Shown here: piece after piece, positions 18,158-25,898 of the stretch
Position numbering within the stretch: position 1 is the stretch's first letter
Layout: each line of letters opens with the position of its first letter
DNA from: Sphingopyxis sp. YR583
GTDB lineage: Bacteria > Pseudomonadota > Alphaproteobacteria > Sphingomonadales > Sphingomonadaceae
DNA length: 64,000 nucleotides
Assembly (NCBI RefSeq): GCF_900108295.1
Contig: NZ_FNWK01000001.1
Coordinates: 1,488,001-1,552,000, forward strand
Direction: 5' to 3'
Notes under the pieces: generated by a model
The model's input: only the letters and a program-made list of their open reading frames with translations
Database searches by the model: none
What the model was told of the DNA's origin: nothing
Program-made: the position numbers and the translations under genes

Positions 18158-19803
18158 GCCGCACCCTCCAGTTGCTTCGCAGACACCGTCGCGGCATGGC
18201 GCCCCGCGAGAAAACCGAACACCATCCCCGGCGCGATCGTCCCGCCCGGGCCGCCGTAGGTCATGCCCATCGCCGAGGCCATCACATTGCCTGCAGCGTA
18301 AAGTCCGGAGATCGCTCCGCCATCGACGCTCAGCACCTGCGCATTCACGTCGGTCTGCGGCCCGCCCTTGGTGCCGAGCGCACCGCTCTTGATCTCGATC
18401 GCGAAGAACGGCCCTTGCCCGATCGGGCCGAGCGTCGCCGCGGTCGAACCGCGCCCATCGGGATCGCCCCACCATTGATCGTGCGCCGCATCGCCGCGCC
18501 CGAAGTCAGGATCGCGGCCGGTCGCGCAATGCGCGTTGAAGCGCTCGACCGTCGCGTCGAGCGCGTCGGGATCGATCCCGAGCCGTGCCGCCAGTTCGGG
18601 CAGGCTCTCGGCGCGCATCGCCCATTGGGGCGGCGCGACGCCGCGCTCGCCACTGATCATGCCGAAGCCGAAGCGGTCGATATATTGCTGGTCGAAAATC
18701 AGCCAGCACGGCAGGTTCGCATAATCGAACGCGCTGACGTCCTGATCGTGGAACGCCGCGCCGATCGCATTGTAATTCGCTGCCTCGTTGGTGAAGCGCT
18801 GCCCGGCGCGATTGACCATGATCGAATGCGGCAGGCTGCGCTGTCCCGCGACGAGCGTCTTGCCCATCGAGCAATCGCTTGTCGGCACCTCGGCAACGGG
18901 CATCCACCACGCCTCGCGCATATTGCCGAGCATCGCCCCGACGCGCATCGCCATCTTGAGGCCATCGCCGGTGTTCGTCTTCGGACTCAGCGGATGGGTC
19001 AGCGGGCCGCGGATGAAGGCACGGAGCAGGTCGGTGTCCCACTCGAACCCGCCCGTCGCGAGCACCACCGCATCGGCCGCAACCTCGACTTCGCCATCCG
19101 CCGTCTCGAACACCACGCCCGCGACGCGCTCGCCGTCCATCAGCAACCGGACCGCGCGATGCTCCGTCTTCGGCTCGATCCCACGATCGAGACACGCGCG
19201 CAGCAAGCGCCCGACCAGCGCCTGCCCGCTGCCGCGCAGGTCGCCGTCGATGCGGCGCTGCAGCTCTTCGGGCGCCAGCGGCTGCGGCTTCGCCTGCCCC
19301 AGCGGCGTGTCGTAGATCGAGAAATGCGGCGACGGATAATAGGGCGACTTCGTCACCTTCTCGGCCCACTCCCCCAATTCGTGAAACGAATAGAGCGGAC
19401 AATCGAGCGAGCGCCCGCCGTTGGGCATACCGCCGGGAAATTCGGCATGATAGTCGGGAAATTCGGGGATCGGCCGGAACTGCACCGGGGTGTTCGCCTC
19501 GAGGAATGCTACCATTTCCGGCCCATGATCGAGAAAGGCCTCGACCAGATGCTGCTGCATCAGCCCGTGCGACATCGACATCAAGTAAGTGAGCGCCTTG
19601 GCGCGGCTGTCCGCGACGCCGAGGGTCGCTTCGTGGTGATTGTTCGGGATCCAGATCATCCCGCCCGACCAAGCAGTGGTCCCACCGACCTGCTCGCCCT
19701 TTTCGAACAGCGAGACGCGCGCGCCGGCTTCATGCGCCGAGATGGCTGCGGTGAGCCCTGCGCCGCCGGTGCCGAGGACGATGACGTGCGGCGCTTTGCT
19801 CAT
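18154..19803 (-). CDS. FAD-dependent oxidoreductase like 3-ketosteroid Delta1-dehydrogenase
   Basis: This is a 549-residue flavoprotein of the FAD_binding_2 family. The ADP-binding loop GTGGAGLTAA is at about residues 11-20 and VGGTTAWSGGMIW follows. The C-terminal part has the family signature GLYAAGNVMASAMGMTYGGPG. These features are typical of KstD and Delta4-3-ketosteroid dehydrogenases, which desaturate the A-ring next to a ketone. The substrate could be a steroid or another cyclic ketone. It lies 2 bases after the SnoaL-like gene on the same strand. The ATG is at 19803. Confidence 0.85.
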   Translation of the reverse strand: MSKAPHVIVLGTGGAGLTAAISAHEAGARVSLFEKGEQVGGTTAWSGGMIWIPNNHHEATLGVADSRAKALTYLMSMSHGLMQQHLVEAFLDHGPEMVAFLEANTPVQFRPIPEFPDYHAEFPGGMPNGGRSLDCPLYSFHELGEWAEKVTKSPYYPSPHFSIYDTPLGQAKPQPLAPEELQRRIDGDLRGSGQALVGRLLRACLDRGIEPKTEHRAVRLLMDGERVAGVVFETADGEVEVAADAVVLATGGFEWDTDLLRAFIRGPLTHPLSPKTNTGDGLKMAMRVGAMLGNMREAWWMPVAEVPTSDCSMGKTLVAGQRSLPHSIMVNRAGQRFTNEAANYNAIGAAFHDQDVSAFDYANLPCWLIFDQQYIDRFGFGMISGERGVAPPQWAMRAESLPELAARLGIDPDALDATVERFNAHCATGRDPDFGRGDAAHDQWWGDPDGRGSTAATLGPIGQGPFFAIEIKSGALGTKGGPQTDVNAQVLSVDGGAISGLYAAGNVMASAMGMTYGGPGGTIAPGMVFGFLAGRHAATVSAKQLEGAA

Positions 19804-19805
19804 CT

Positions 19806-20198
19806 TTATGCCTTCAATTGCTCGACCATATGCGCGGTGTCGAAATAATGGATGCGCATCGACGCCATCTTGCCGGCGTCGTCGAATTCGGTGACCTCGG
19901 CGATATGCGTCTCGAAGCGCTTGCCGCTCGACTTCGCGGTGACGGTGAAGTGGAGCAGCGCGACGGCATATTTTTCGCCGCCGACCAGTTCCTGCCATTT
20001 GACGACGGGGTCTTCCCAATAGCCCATGACGTGGGCGTAGAGCCGTTGCAGCGCGTCGCGCCCGCGCCATTCGCCGCCGTAAGGAAGCGACGCCGGTTCA
20101 TGGATGACGAGATCGTCGGACATGAATTCCGCGACCGCATCCCACTCGCCGCGCGCGACCGCGGCGTACATCGCCCTGCTCGCTTCGAGCGGGGTCAT
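19806..20198 (-). CDS. SnoaL/NTF2-like protein
   Basis: This is a 130-residue cone-shaped alpha+beta protein of the SnoaL-like group, which includes ketosteroid isomerase and polyketide cyclases. Support is the early helix pair (EASRAMYAAVARGEWDAV), the FMSDDLVIHEPAS segment and the terminal strands. The start at 20198 overlaps the lipoyl gene stop (ATGA). Next to a ketosteroid-dehydrogenase-like flavoprotein, an isomerase or hydratase role is plausible but unproven. Confidence 0.75.
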   Translation of the reverse strand: MTPLEASRAMYAAVARGEWDAVAEFMSDDLVIHEPASLPYGGEWRGRDALQRLYAHVMGYWEDPVVKWQELVGGEKYAVALLHFTVTAKSSGKRFETHIAEVTEFDDAGKMASMRIHYFDTAHMVEQLKA

Positions 20199-20425
20199 TC
20201 GATCGTGCCGACGAGCGCGCCGACCGGATAGGTTTGGCCTTCCACGCCGGTCGGGCGGATCGTGCCCGCGACCTGCGCTTCGATCTCGACCGTCGTCTTG
20301 TCGGTCTCCACCGTATAGATGATGTCGCCGACCTCGACGCGCTCGCCATCGCCGAACATCCATTCGTTGAGCGTCATTTCGGTCGCCGACATGCCGATCT
20401 TCGGGATGCGCAATTCTTCCGCCAT
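20195..20425 (-). CDS. Free-standing lipoyl/biotinyl-carrier protein
   Basis: This is a 76-residue protein made of a single lipoyl domain. The lysine hairpin ETDKTT places the attachment site at Lys43. There is no peripheral-subunit-binding domain and no acyltransferase domain, so it is not a complete E2. It lies between E1-beta (4-base gap) and the SnoaL-like gene (overlap). It probably takes the acyl group from the neighbouring E1, with catalytic E2 and E3 supplied from elsewhere or replaced by another acceptor. Confidence 0.85.
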   Translation of the reverse strand: MAEELRIPKIGMSATEMTLNEWMFGDGERVEVGDIIYTVETDKTTVEIEAQVAGTIRPTGVEGQTYPVGALVGTIE

Positions 20426-20429
20426 CGCC

Positions 20430-21419
20430 TCAGCCCTTCCAGTTCATCGCGGCACGCACCGCTTCGGCGATCGCATCCTTGTTGGGGATCCACGCCTGTT
20501 CGAGCGCGTTCGCCATCGGCACCGCCGAGAAGGCGCCGCCGATGCGCGTCACCGGGGCTTTCAGCTTGCCGAAGAGTTTTTCGTTGAGGCGCGACGCGAT
20601 CTCGGCGCCGGTGCCGTACTGTTTCACCGCTTCGTGGAGCACGACCGCGCGGCCGGTCTTTTCGACCGAGGCCGTCACCGTCGCCTCGTCATAGGGAGCG
20701 ATCGTGCGCAGATCGATAACCTCGACCGAAATCCCCTCTTCGGCGAGCTTGCCCGCGACCTCGAGCGCATCGAGCACCGTGCGGCCATAGGTGACGATCG
20801 TGCAATCGCTGCCCTCGCGCGCGACCGCCGCCTTGCCCAGCGGCACGAAATGCCCCGGCCCCGGATCGTCGGACTTGAGCCCGTAACAGAGGATATTCTC
20901 GATGAAGATCACCGGGTCGTTGCACGCGATCGCCGCGCGCATAAGCCCCTGCGCGTCGGCGGCGTTCGACGGGGTGACGATCTTCAGCCCCGCGACATGC
21001 GCGAACCACGCCTCGAGCATGTCCGAATGCTGCCCGCCGAAGCCGACGCCGACGCCGGTCGTCGTGCGGATCACCAGCGGGACGTTCGTCTGACCGCCCG
21101 ACATGAAGCGCAGTTTCGCGGCATGATTGACGATCTGGTCCATCGCGACCGTCACGAAGTTCATCAGCATGATCTCGGCGATCGGGCGGAAGCCCGCGAG
21201 CGCGGCGCCGACGCACGCGCCAACGATCGCCTGTTCCGAAATCGGCGTCGCGCGGATGCGGTTCTCGCCATATTTTTCGGTCAGTCCCGACGAGATCTTG
21301 AACACCCCGCCGCCCTGCTTCGCCGCGACGTCCTCACCGAGCAGGATCACGCCTTCATCCTCGGCCATTGCCTCGTCGATCGCGCGGTTCAGCGCCTGCG
21401 TCATCGTGATCTGGCTCAT
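20430..21419 (-). CDS. 2-oxoacid dehydrogenase E1 component, beta subunit
   Basis: This is a 329-residue transketolase-like E1-beta protein of the pyruvate/acetoin/branched-chain type, with the expected MTQALNRAIDEAM start, EQAIVGACVGAALAG, and the C-terminal transketolase domain. With E1-alpha it forms the alpha2beta2 TPP enzyme that decarboxylates a 2-oxo acid and acylates lipoate. Its ATG overlaps the E1-alpha stop (ATGA). The neighbour encodes only a lipoyl domain, so the full complex is split or incomplete here. Confidence 0.93.
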   Translation of the reverse strand: MSQITMTQALNRAIDEAMAEDEGVILLGEDVAAKQGGGVFKISSGLTEKYGENRIRATPISEQAIVGACVGAALAGFRPIAEIMLMNFVTVAMDQIVNHAAKLRFMSGGQTNVPLVIRTTTGVGVGFGGQHSDMLEAWFAHVAGLKIVTPSNAADAQGLMRAAIACNDPVIFIENILCYGLKSDDPGPGHFVPLGKAAVAREGSDCTIVTYGRTVLDALEVAGKLAEEGISVEVIDLRTIAPYDEATVTASVEKTGRAVVLHEAVKQYGTGAEIASRLNEKLFGKLKAPVTRIGGAFSAVPMANALEQAWIPNKDAIAEAVRAAMNWKG

Positions 21420-22396
21420 GCCGCAATCTCCTCTTCGAAGACATCCTTGCGGATTTCCTCGGGCCCCGGCAGCGGACTGTTCGCAGCGAATTCGGCGGCG
21501 GCGTCCATCTGCGCGTCGAGGTCAGCGACGATCGCGTCGAGTTCGGCCTCGGTGAACTGATGGTCGAGCATCAACTGGCGGAGCCGCGGCAACGGGTCCT
21601 CCGCTGCCATCTCGGCGAGATGCTCCTTCGGCATGTAAGAGAAGTCCGAGCCGAAGAAATGGCCCATCATCCGGTAACACATAGCCTCGATCAGCGTCGG
21701 CCCCTCGCCCGCCCGCGCGCGGTCCACCGCGGCCTTGGTCGTGTTGTACATCGCGATCGCGTCATTGCCGTCGACGTGGACGCCCGCCATTCCATAGGCC
21801 TTGGCGCGCGTGACGATCGAGTCGACCTTGGTGTGGTCGGCGAACGCCGTGTGCTCGCCATAGCGATTGTTCTGGCAGAGGAAGATCACCGGCAGCTTCC
21901 AAAGCTGCGCCATGTTCATCGCCTCGTGGAAGGCGCCGATATTGGTCGCACCGTCGCCGAAGCAGACCATCGTCACCTTGCCGTCGCCGCGGTTCTGCGA
22001 TGCGAGCGCGAGGCCGTTGGCGATCGGCAAGCCCGATCCGACGACCCCCGTCGTCACCATCACCCCGGTTTCGGGATGGGTGATGTGCATCGACCCGCCC
22101 TTGCCGCGGCAGGTGCCGCCGACCTTGCCCGCAATCTCGGCGAACAGCGGGTTCAGCGGCACGCCCTTGGCGATCTGGTCGTGCTGGCCGCGATAGGTGG
22201 TGACGAGATAATCATCCTGTTCGAGCGCCGCCATTGCCGCCGCCGACACCAGTTCCTGCCCGCGCACGGTATAATAGATGACCGCGAGCTTGCCGGTCAT
22301 CAGCAGCGAGCGGAATTTCTCGTCGGCGCGCGCGACGCGCATCGTGCGGGTATAGATGTCGCGCAGTTTCTCGCGATCGATCGTCGTATCGGTCAT
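21416..22396 (-). CDS. 2-oxoacid dehydrogenase E1 component, alpha subunit
   Basis: This is a 326-residue E1-alpha protein that binds thiamine diphosphate. The TPP motif starts at CFGDGATNIGAFHEAMNMA and runs to about NNRYGEH. GKGGSMHI is the substrate-side loop typical of pyruvate and acetoin enzymes. The start overlaps the GST gene stop. It is in the eight-gene minus-strand run 23815 to 17255, whose other members suggest ring or side-chain catabolism, so the 2-oxo acid may be pathway specific. Confidence 0.93.
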   Translation of the reverse strand: MTDTTIDREKLRDIYTRTMRVARADEKFRSLLMTGKLAVIYYTVRGQELVSAAAMAALEQDDYLVTTYRGQHDQIAKGVPLNPLFAEIAGKVGGTCRGKGGSMHITHPETGVMVTTGVVGSGLPIANGLALASQNRGDGKVTMVCFGDGATNIGAFHEAMNMAQLWKLPVIFLCQNNRYGEHTAFADHTKVDSIVTRAKAYGMAGVHVDGNDAIAMYNTTKAAVDRARAGEGPTLIEAMCYRMMGHFFGSDFSYMPKEHLAEMAAEDPLPRLRQLMLDHQFTEAELDAIVADLDAQMDAAAEFAANSPLPGPEEIRKDVFEEEIAA

Positions 22397-23040
22397 GCAG
22401 GCTCTCCGATGCCCAGTTTGGGGTTGGCGCTGGCGGCGGCGCTGGGGCGGGCGGCAGCGCGCTCACGCCAGGCAGAAAGATTGGTAAGCGCGGGATCGAG
22501 CGGCTGCCCGACCATCGCGCCGAACTCGACGAACGAATAAAGCAGGATATCGGCGAGGCTGAACCGGTCGCCCGCAAGCCACGGCCCCCCGTCGACGATC
22601 CGGTCGACTTGCGCCAGCCCATCGGCGGCCAACCGCTTCAGATCGGCGGCTGCATCGGGCAGGCAGAGCAGCCGGCTCTGGAACATCGGCAGCCCCTCAG
22701 CGCCGCGGAAGCCCGCGGTCATCGGCACGACGACGAGCTGGTCGACGATCCGCACCAGCATCCGGGTCTGTGCGCGCTGCTCGGCGGTCGCACCGAGCAG
22801 GGCATGTCCGCCCAGCGTTTCGTCCAGATACTCGCAGATCGCGATGCTCTCGGCGATGCAGCCGCCGTCATCGAGTTCAAGCAAGGGCGTATGCCCGAGC
22901 GGGCTTTTGGAGCAGAAGTCGGGCTGGCGGTTCTCGGCCGCCATGATGTCGACGAACTGGCGATCGACTGCGAGCCCGGTCTCGGCGAGGTACATGAGCA
23001 CCACGCGCGGATTGGGGCCGAGCGACTGATAGAGCTTCAT
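22393..23040 (-). CDS. Glutathione S-transferase family protein
   Basis: This is a 215-residue GST. The N-terminal thioredoxin-like domain begins MKLYQSLGPNPRVVLMYLAE, has SPLGHTPLLELDDG, and the ESIAICEYL segment that contacts glutathione. The C-terminal helical domain includes WLAGDRFSLADI. The stop overlaps the E1-alpha start, so it belongs to the same transcript. It could detoxify reactive enones or act in isomerisation. Confidence 0.88.
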   Translation of the reverse strand: MKLYQSLGPNPRVVLMYLAETGLAVDRQFVDIMAAENRQPDFCSKSPLGHTPLLELDDGGCIAESIAICEYLDETLGGHALLGATAEQRAQTRMLVRIVDQLVVVPMTAGFRGAEGLPMFQSRLLCLPDAAADLKRLAADGLAQVDRIVDGGPWLAGDRFSLADILLYSFVEFGAMVGQPLDPALTNLSAWRERAAARPSAAASANPKLGIGEPA

Positions 23041-23050
23041 CGCCCGCGCC

Positions 23051-23815
23051 CTAGAACTGGACGCGCTTGGTGAAACCGCCGTCGATGACGAGATGCGCCC
23101 CGGTCATATAGGGGCAAGCGGGCGAGGCCATGAAGACGATGCCCTTCGCCACTTCCTCGGCCTCGCCGAAGCGCCCCATCGGCATCTGCGCCAGCGTTCC
23201 CTCATAGAGCGCGGGCACCGCCGACTTGATGACCTCCCAATTGCCGCCGGGGTAATAGATCGCGCCCGGCGAGACGATGTTGACGCGGATATTCTGAGGC
23301 GCGAGCGCCTGGCTGAGCTGTGAGCCATAGGTGATGAGCGCGGCCTTCAGCGCATTGAACGCCTGCGGCACGATGAAGGTCTCGACCGCGGCGGTCGACG
23401 ACATGAAGATGATCGATCCCGACCCCGACGCTGCGAGCGCCTCGGTGAGCGTCTCGACGCCGTGGACGGCGCCCATGATGTCCATGTCGAGCCCGCGCTG
23501 CCAGTCGCCGGTCGCGCCCTGCCCCGACGAGCTGGCGGTATGGATGAAGATGTCGCAGCCGCCGAGCGTATCGCGCGCTTTCTCGAGCCAGGCGCGATAG
23601 CCGTCGGGGTTGCCCGTCATATCGAACTGTTCGCCGAACACCTTGCCCGGCCCCGCCGCATCGATCGCGGCGACCGCGGCCGCGACCTTATCGGCATCGC
23701 GCGAGAAAAAGGCGACGTCGGCGCCCTCGGCCGCGAAAATCTTGAGCGAGGCGAGCCCCAGCCCGTGCGCGCCGCCGTTGATGATTACCTTCTTACCGGC
23801 CAGACCCAGGTCCAT
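23051..23815 (-). CDS. Short-chain dehydrogenase/reductase
   Basis: This is a 254-residue SDR with an unusual cofactor loop, NGGAHGLG at about residues 13-20. It has a terminal CPYMTGAHLVIDGG segment typical of the family. The position of the catalytic Tyr-x3-Lys is hard to find: the usual site reads FNALKAAL, so the tyrosine appears replaced by phenylalanine (F-x3-K). It leads the minus-strand operon. Its ribosome site is inside a hairpin (23821-23844). The substrate is unknown and the activity is uncertain. Confidence 0.8.
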   Translation of the reverse strand: MDLGLAGKKVIINGGAHGLGLASLKIFAAEGADVAFFSRDADKVAAAVAAIDAAGPGKVFGEQFDMTGNPDGYRAWLEKARDTLGGCDIFIHTASSSGQGATGDWQRGLDMDIMGAVHGVETLTEALAASGSGSIIFMSSTAAVETFIVPQAFNALKAALITYGSQLSQALAPQNIRVNIVSPGAIYYPGGNWEVIKSAVPALYEGTLAQMPMGRFGEAEEVAKGIVFMASPACPYMTGAHLVIDGGFTKRVQF

Positions 23816-23820
23816 CGCAT

Positions 23821-23844
23821 CCTCCTCTCGCTATTTTGAGAGGA
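23821..23844 (-). promoter_or_regulatory. Hairpin that pairs the ribosome-binding site of the SDR gene
   Basis: On the minus strand the Shine-Dalgarno GAGAGGAGG lies 6 bases before the ATG at 23815. TCCTCTC (complement of 23838-23844) can pair perfectly with GAGAGGA (23823-23829) across an 8-base loop. This would hide the ribosome site and lower translation of the lead gene. Confidence 0.35.
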
Positions 23845-23941
23845 AGACTATCGTGCCGGCGGTCCCCGGGACATCAGCAAAAATGGGAGCGGCCGGATCG
23901 CGAAAGAGCATGCAGCCCTACCGACCGCATGGGCGCGCAAA

Positions 23942-25711
23942 TCATAACCGATCCATGCGGAGCCACGCCTTGTTGCCGATCCATGCTTTCGACAGGGCCC
24001 TGTCCGCTGCGGCGGCCTCCAGCCGTTTTCCCTGCGCCGCCTCGCTGCGGCCAAGCCCGTACAGCGCCCAGCCGTTGTTCGGCGTCTGCGCCAGCGCGGC
24101 GCGAAAGGCCTCGCTCGCCTCGGCATAGCGGCGGGCCCGGAAAAGCGCCGCACCCAGCGACTGTTTCACCGGATAATACCAATAGGGCGGTTCCTGATAG
24201 GGAAGCTCGGCCTCGATCGCGATCGCCTGTCGGTAAAAGCCGATCGCTTCGTCGGTGCGGCCCATCGCACTCGCGAAGCGGCCGCGTGCAACGAATGCGG
24301 CGAGCGACACCAGATCGCCGGCCGGGACGCCCTGTTCGATCATCGCGCTCATCGCATCCGACGCCCGTATTTTTTCCATCGCCGCCAGTTCGCGGTCGAA
24401 GCCCTTACGGTCGCGAAGCCCGGCATAGGCGATGCTCCGCGCAAAATGCCGCATCGCAGTCGGATAGGCGAGGCGCGCGTCGGGCGCCGGCATCGCCAAT
24501 ATGGCTTTCGGATCGGAGAATTGCGCCATCGCGAAATAAGGCGCCGCATCGATCGACTGGATCCATGCAATCTGCGCCGAGGTCGCCGGGTCGAGGACGG
24601 TCCGGAGACGCCGCGCTTCGCGAATGGCGGTCGGCATATCGCCCGCCATTTGCGCCGAGGTGACGATGAAATGGATATTGTGCGGATAATAGCCGTAGCG
24701 CACGAGCCCGTTATCGCTGGCGCTGCGGATATAATCCTCGTCGGCGCGCGCCGCGGCAATATTGACGCGGATCGAGTCGGCGTGGCGCCCGCGCAGCTGA
24801 TATATGTGCCCCGGCATATGGACGAGATGCGCCGCGCTCGGTGCCGACGGGCTCCCCAGCCGGTCTGCGGCGGCCTCGGCACGCTGCGGATCGCTCGCTT
24901 CCATAAGATGGATGTAGAGATGGTTCGCCTGAACATGCGCGGGGTTGCGTTTCAACACCGTCTCGACAAGCCGCACGGCTTCGCCGCTCCGGCCGACCGA
25001 TGTCTTCTTGTCGCTCTCCCAATAATTCCAGGGGCTCGTGTCCATCACCGCTTCGGCGGCAAGGAGCGCGACATCGTCGTCGGCGGGGAAGCGGCGCGCG
25101 ACGTCGAGCATCGCATCGGCATAGCTGGCGTCGAGCGCGGCGCGGTCGCTGGCGGGATCGCGCAAATATCGCCGGGCGACAGCCTCGATCAACGCGCGCT
25201 CCATCGGCGAAGCGGTGCTGCGCAGTGCCATCGCGCGGTCCATCGCGTCGAGCGCGGCGCCCCGGTCGCGCTCGTCCATCGGGGCATTGATGTTCGGGCC
25301 GAGCGCGACGGCTTCGCCCCACCAGCATATGGCGCAATCGCGGTCGAGCCGCTGCGCCTCGCGAAACGATCGCACCGCGCCCGCATGGTTGAAGCCATAG
25401 GTCAGGAGCAAGCCCTGACTGAAATAATGTCGCGCGCGATCGACGTTTGTCGAGACGGGGAAGGGCGAAGCGGCAAGGTCCGGAAACAGCGGTATCGGCC
25501 GGCCTTCGCTGGCGGGCGCCGCAAAAGCCGCCGCGACGAGCAGATTCTGCGCCAGCGAGGACCCCGGGCGCCGGGCGCCGCAAAAGAGGGCCGCGAGACG
25601 GCTTGGGTTCAGCGCTTCGAGCGCGGCGTCCGAGAAGAGCGGCAATGGCGTAAAGCTGGTCAGGGAAAAGCCTATCCCTGCAGCGATCGCCGCCTTGAGT
25701 GGGCCCAGCAT
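23942..25711 (-). CDS. Secreted or membrane-anchored TPR protein
   Basis: This is a protein of about 589 residues with a hydrophobic N-terminus (signal peptide or anchor) followed by tetratricopeptide repeats. The first repeat reads FNHAGAVRSFREAQRLD, and late repeats include GRTDEAIGFYRQAIAIEAEL and YAEASEAFRAALAQTPNN. A conserved CAICWWGEAVALGPNINAPM block is shared by a family of proteobacterial TPR proteins of unknown function. The ATG at 25711 has AAGGGGG upstream; the codon before it is GTG, which could also start. It is divergent from the S9 peptidase gene. Confidence 0.8.
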   Translation of the reverse strand: MLGPLKAAIAAGIGFSLTSFTPLPLFSDAALEALNPSRLAALFCGARRPGSSLAQNLLVAAAFAAPASEGRPIPLFPDLAASPFPVSTNVDRARHYFSQGLLLTYGFNHAGAVRSFREAQRLDRDCAICWWGEAVALGPNINAPMDERDRGAALDAMDRAMALRSTASPMERALIEAVARRYLRDPASDRAALDASYADAMLDVARRFPADDDVALLAAEAVMDTSPWNYWESDKKTSVGRSGEAVRLVETVLKRNPAHVQANHLYIHLMEASDPQRAEAAADRLGSPSAPSAAHLVHMPGHIYQLRGRHADSIRVNIAAARADEDYIRSASDNGLVRYGYYPHNIHFIVTSAQMAGDMPTAIREARRLRTVLDPATSAQIAWIQSIDAAPYFAMAQFSDPKAILAMPAPDARLAYPTAMRHFARSIAYAGLRDRKGFDRELAAMEKIRASDAMSAMIEQGVPAGDLVSLAAFVARGRFASAMGRTDEAIGFYRQAIAIEAELPYQEPPYWYYPVKQSLGAALFRARRYAEASEAFRAALAQTPNNGWALYGLGRSEAAQGKRLEAAAADRALSKAWIGNKAWLRMDRL

Positions 25712-25809
25712 CACTATCCCCCTTCGCCGAAGGTGATCAGAAACAGCCCGCCGAAAATATCACGAAAACAAACCGCGCCAAAACCGAATCTTTGCTGTCT
25801 TCAATCAAC

Positions 25810-25815
25810 TATAAT
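25810..25815 (+). promoter_or_regulatory. Candidate -10 box (TATAAT)
   Basis: A perfect TATAAT lies in an AT-rich patch about 84 bases before the S9 peptidase start. No good -35 box is placed 16-18 bases upstream. It contains no GTATAC palindrome, so this promoter looks outside the proposed regulon. Confidence 0.35.
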
Positions 25816-25898
25816 AAGAGGAAAATTCATGTGCATCGGTCGAAAGATCGGTCATTTGGTGGCGGCGAGGGATGCCGTCCGTCTTTCGGGGGGAGGAT

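Noticed and set aside
1..23815. Calling Region A a complete steroid or bile-acid degradation cluster
   Set aside because: Ketosteroid-dehydrogenase-like, Rieske and thiolase/DUF35 genes fit, but ring-cleavage (meta-cleavage dioxygenase, hydrolase) and MaoC genes are absent, so the substrate stays open.
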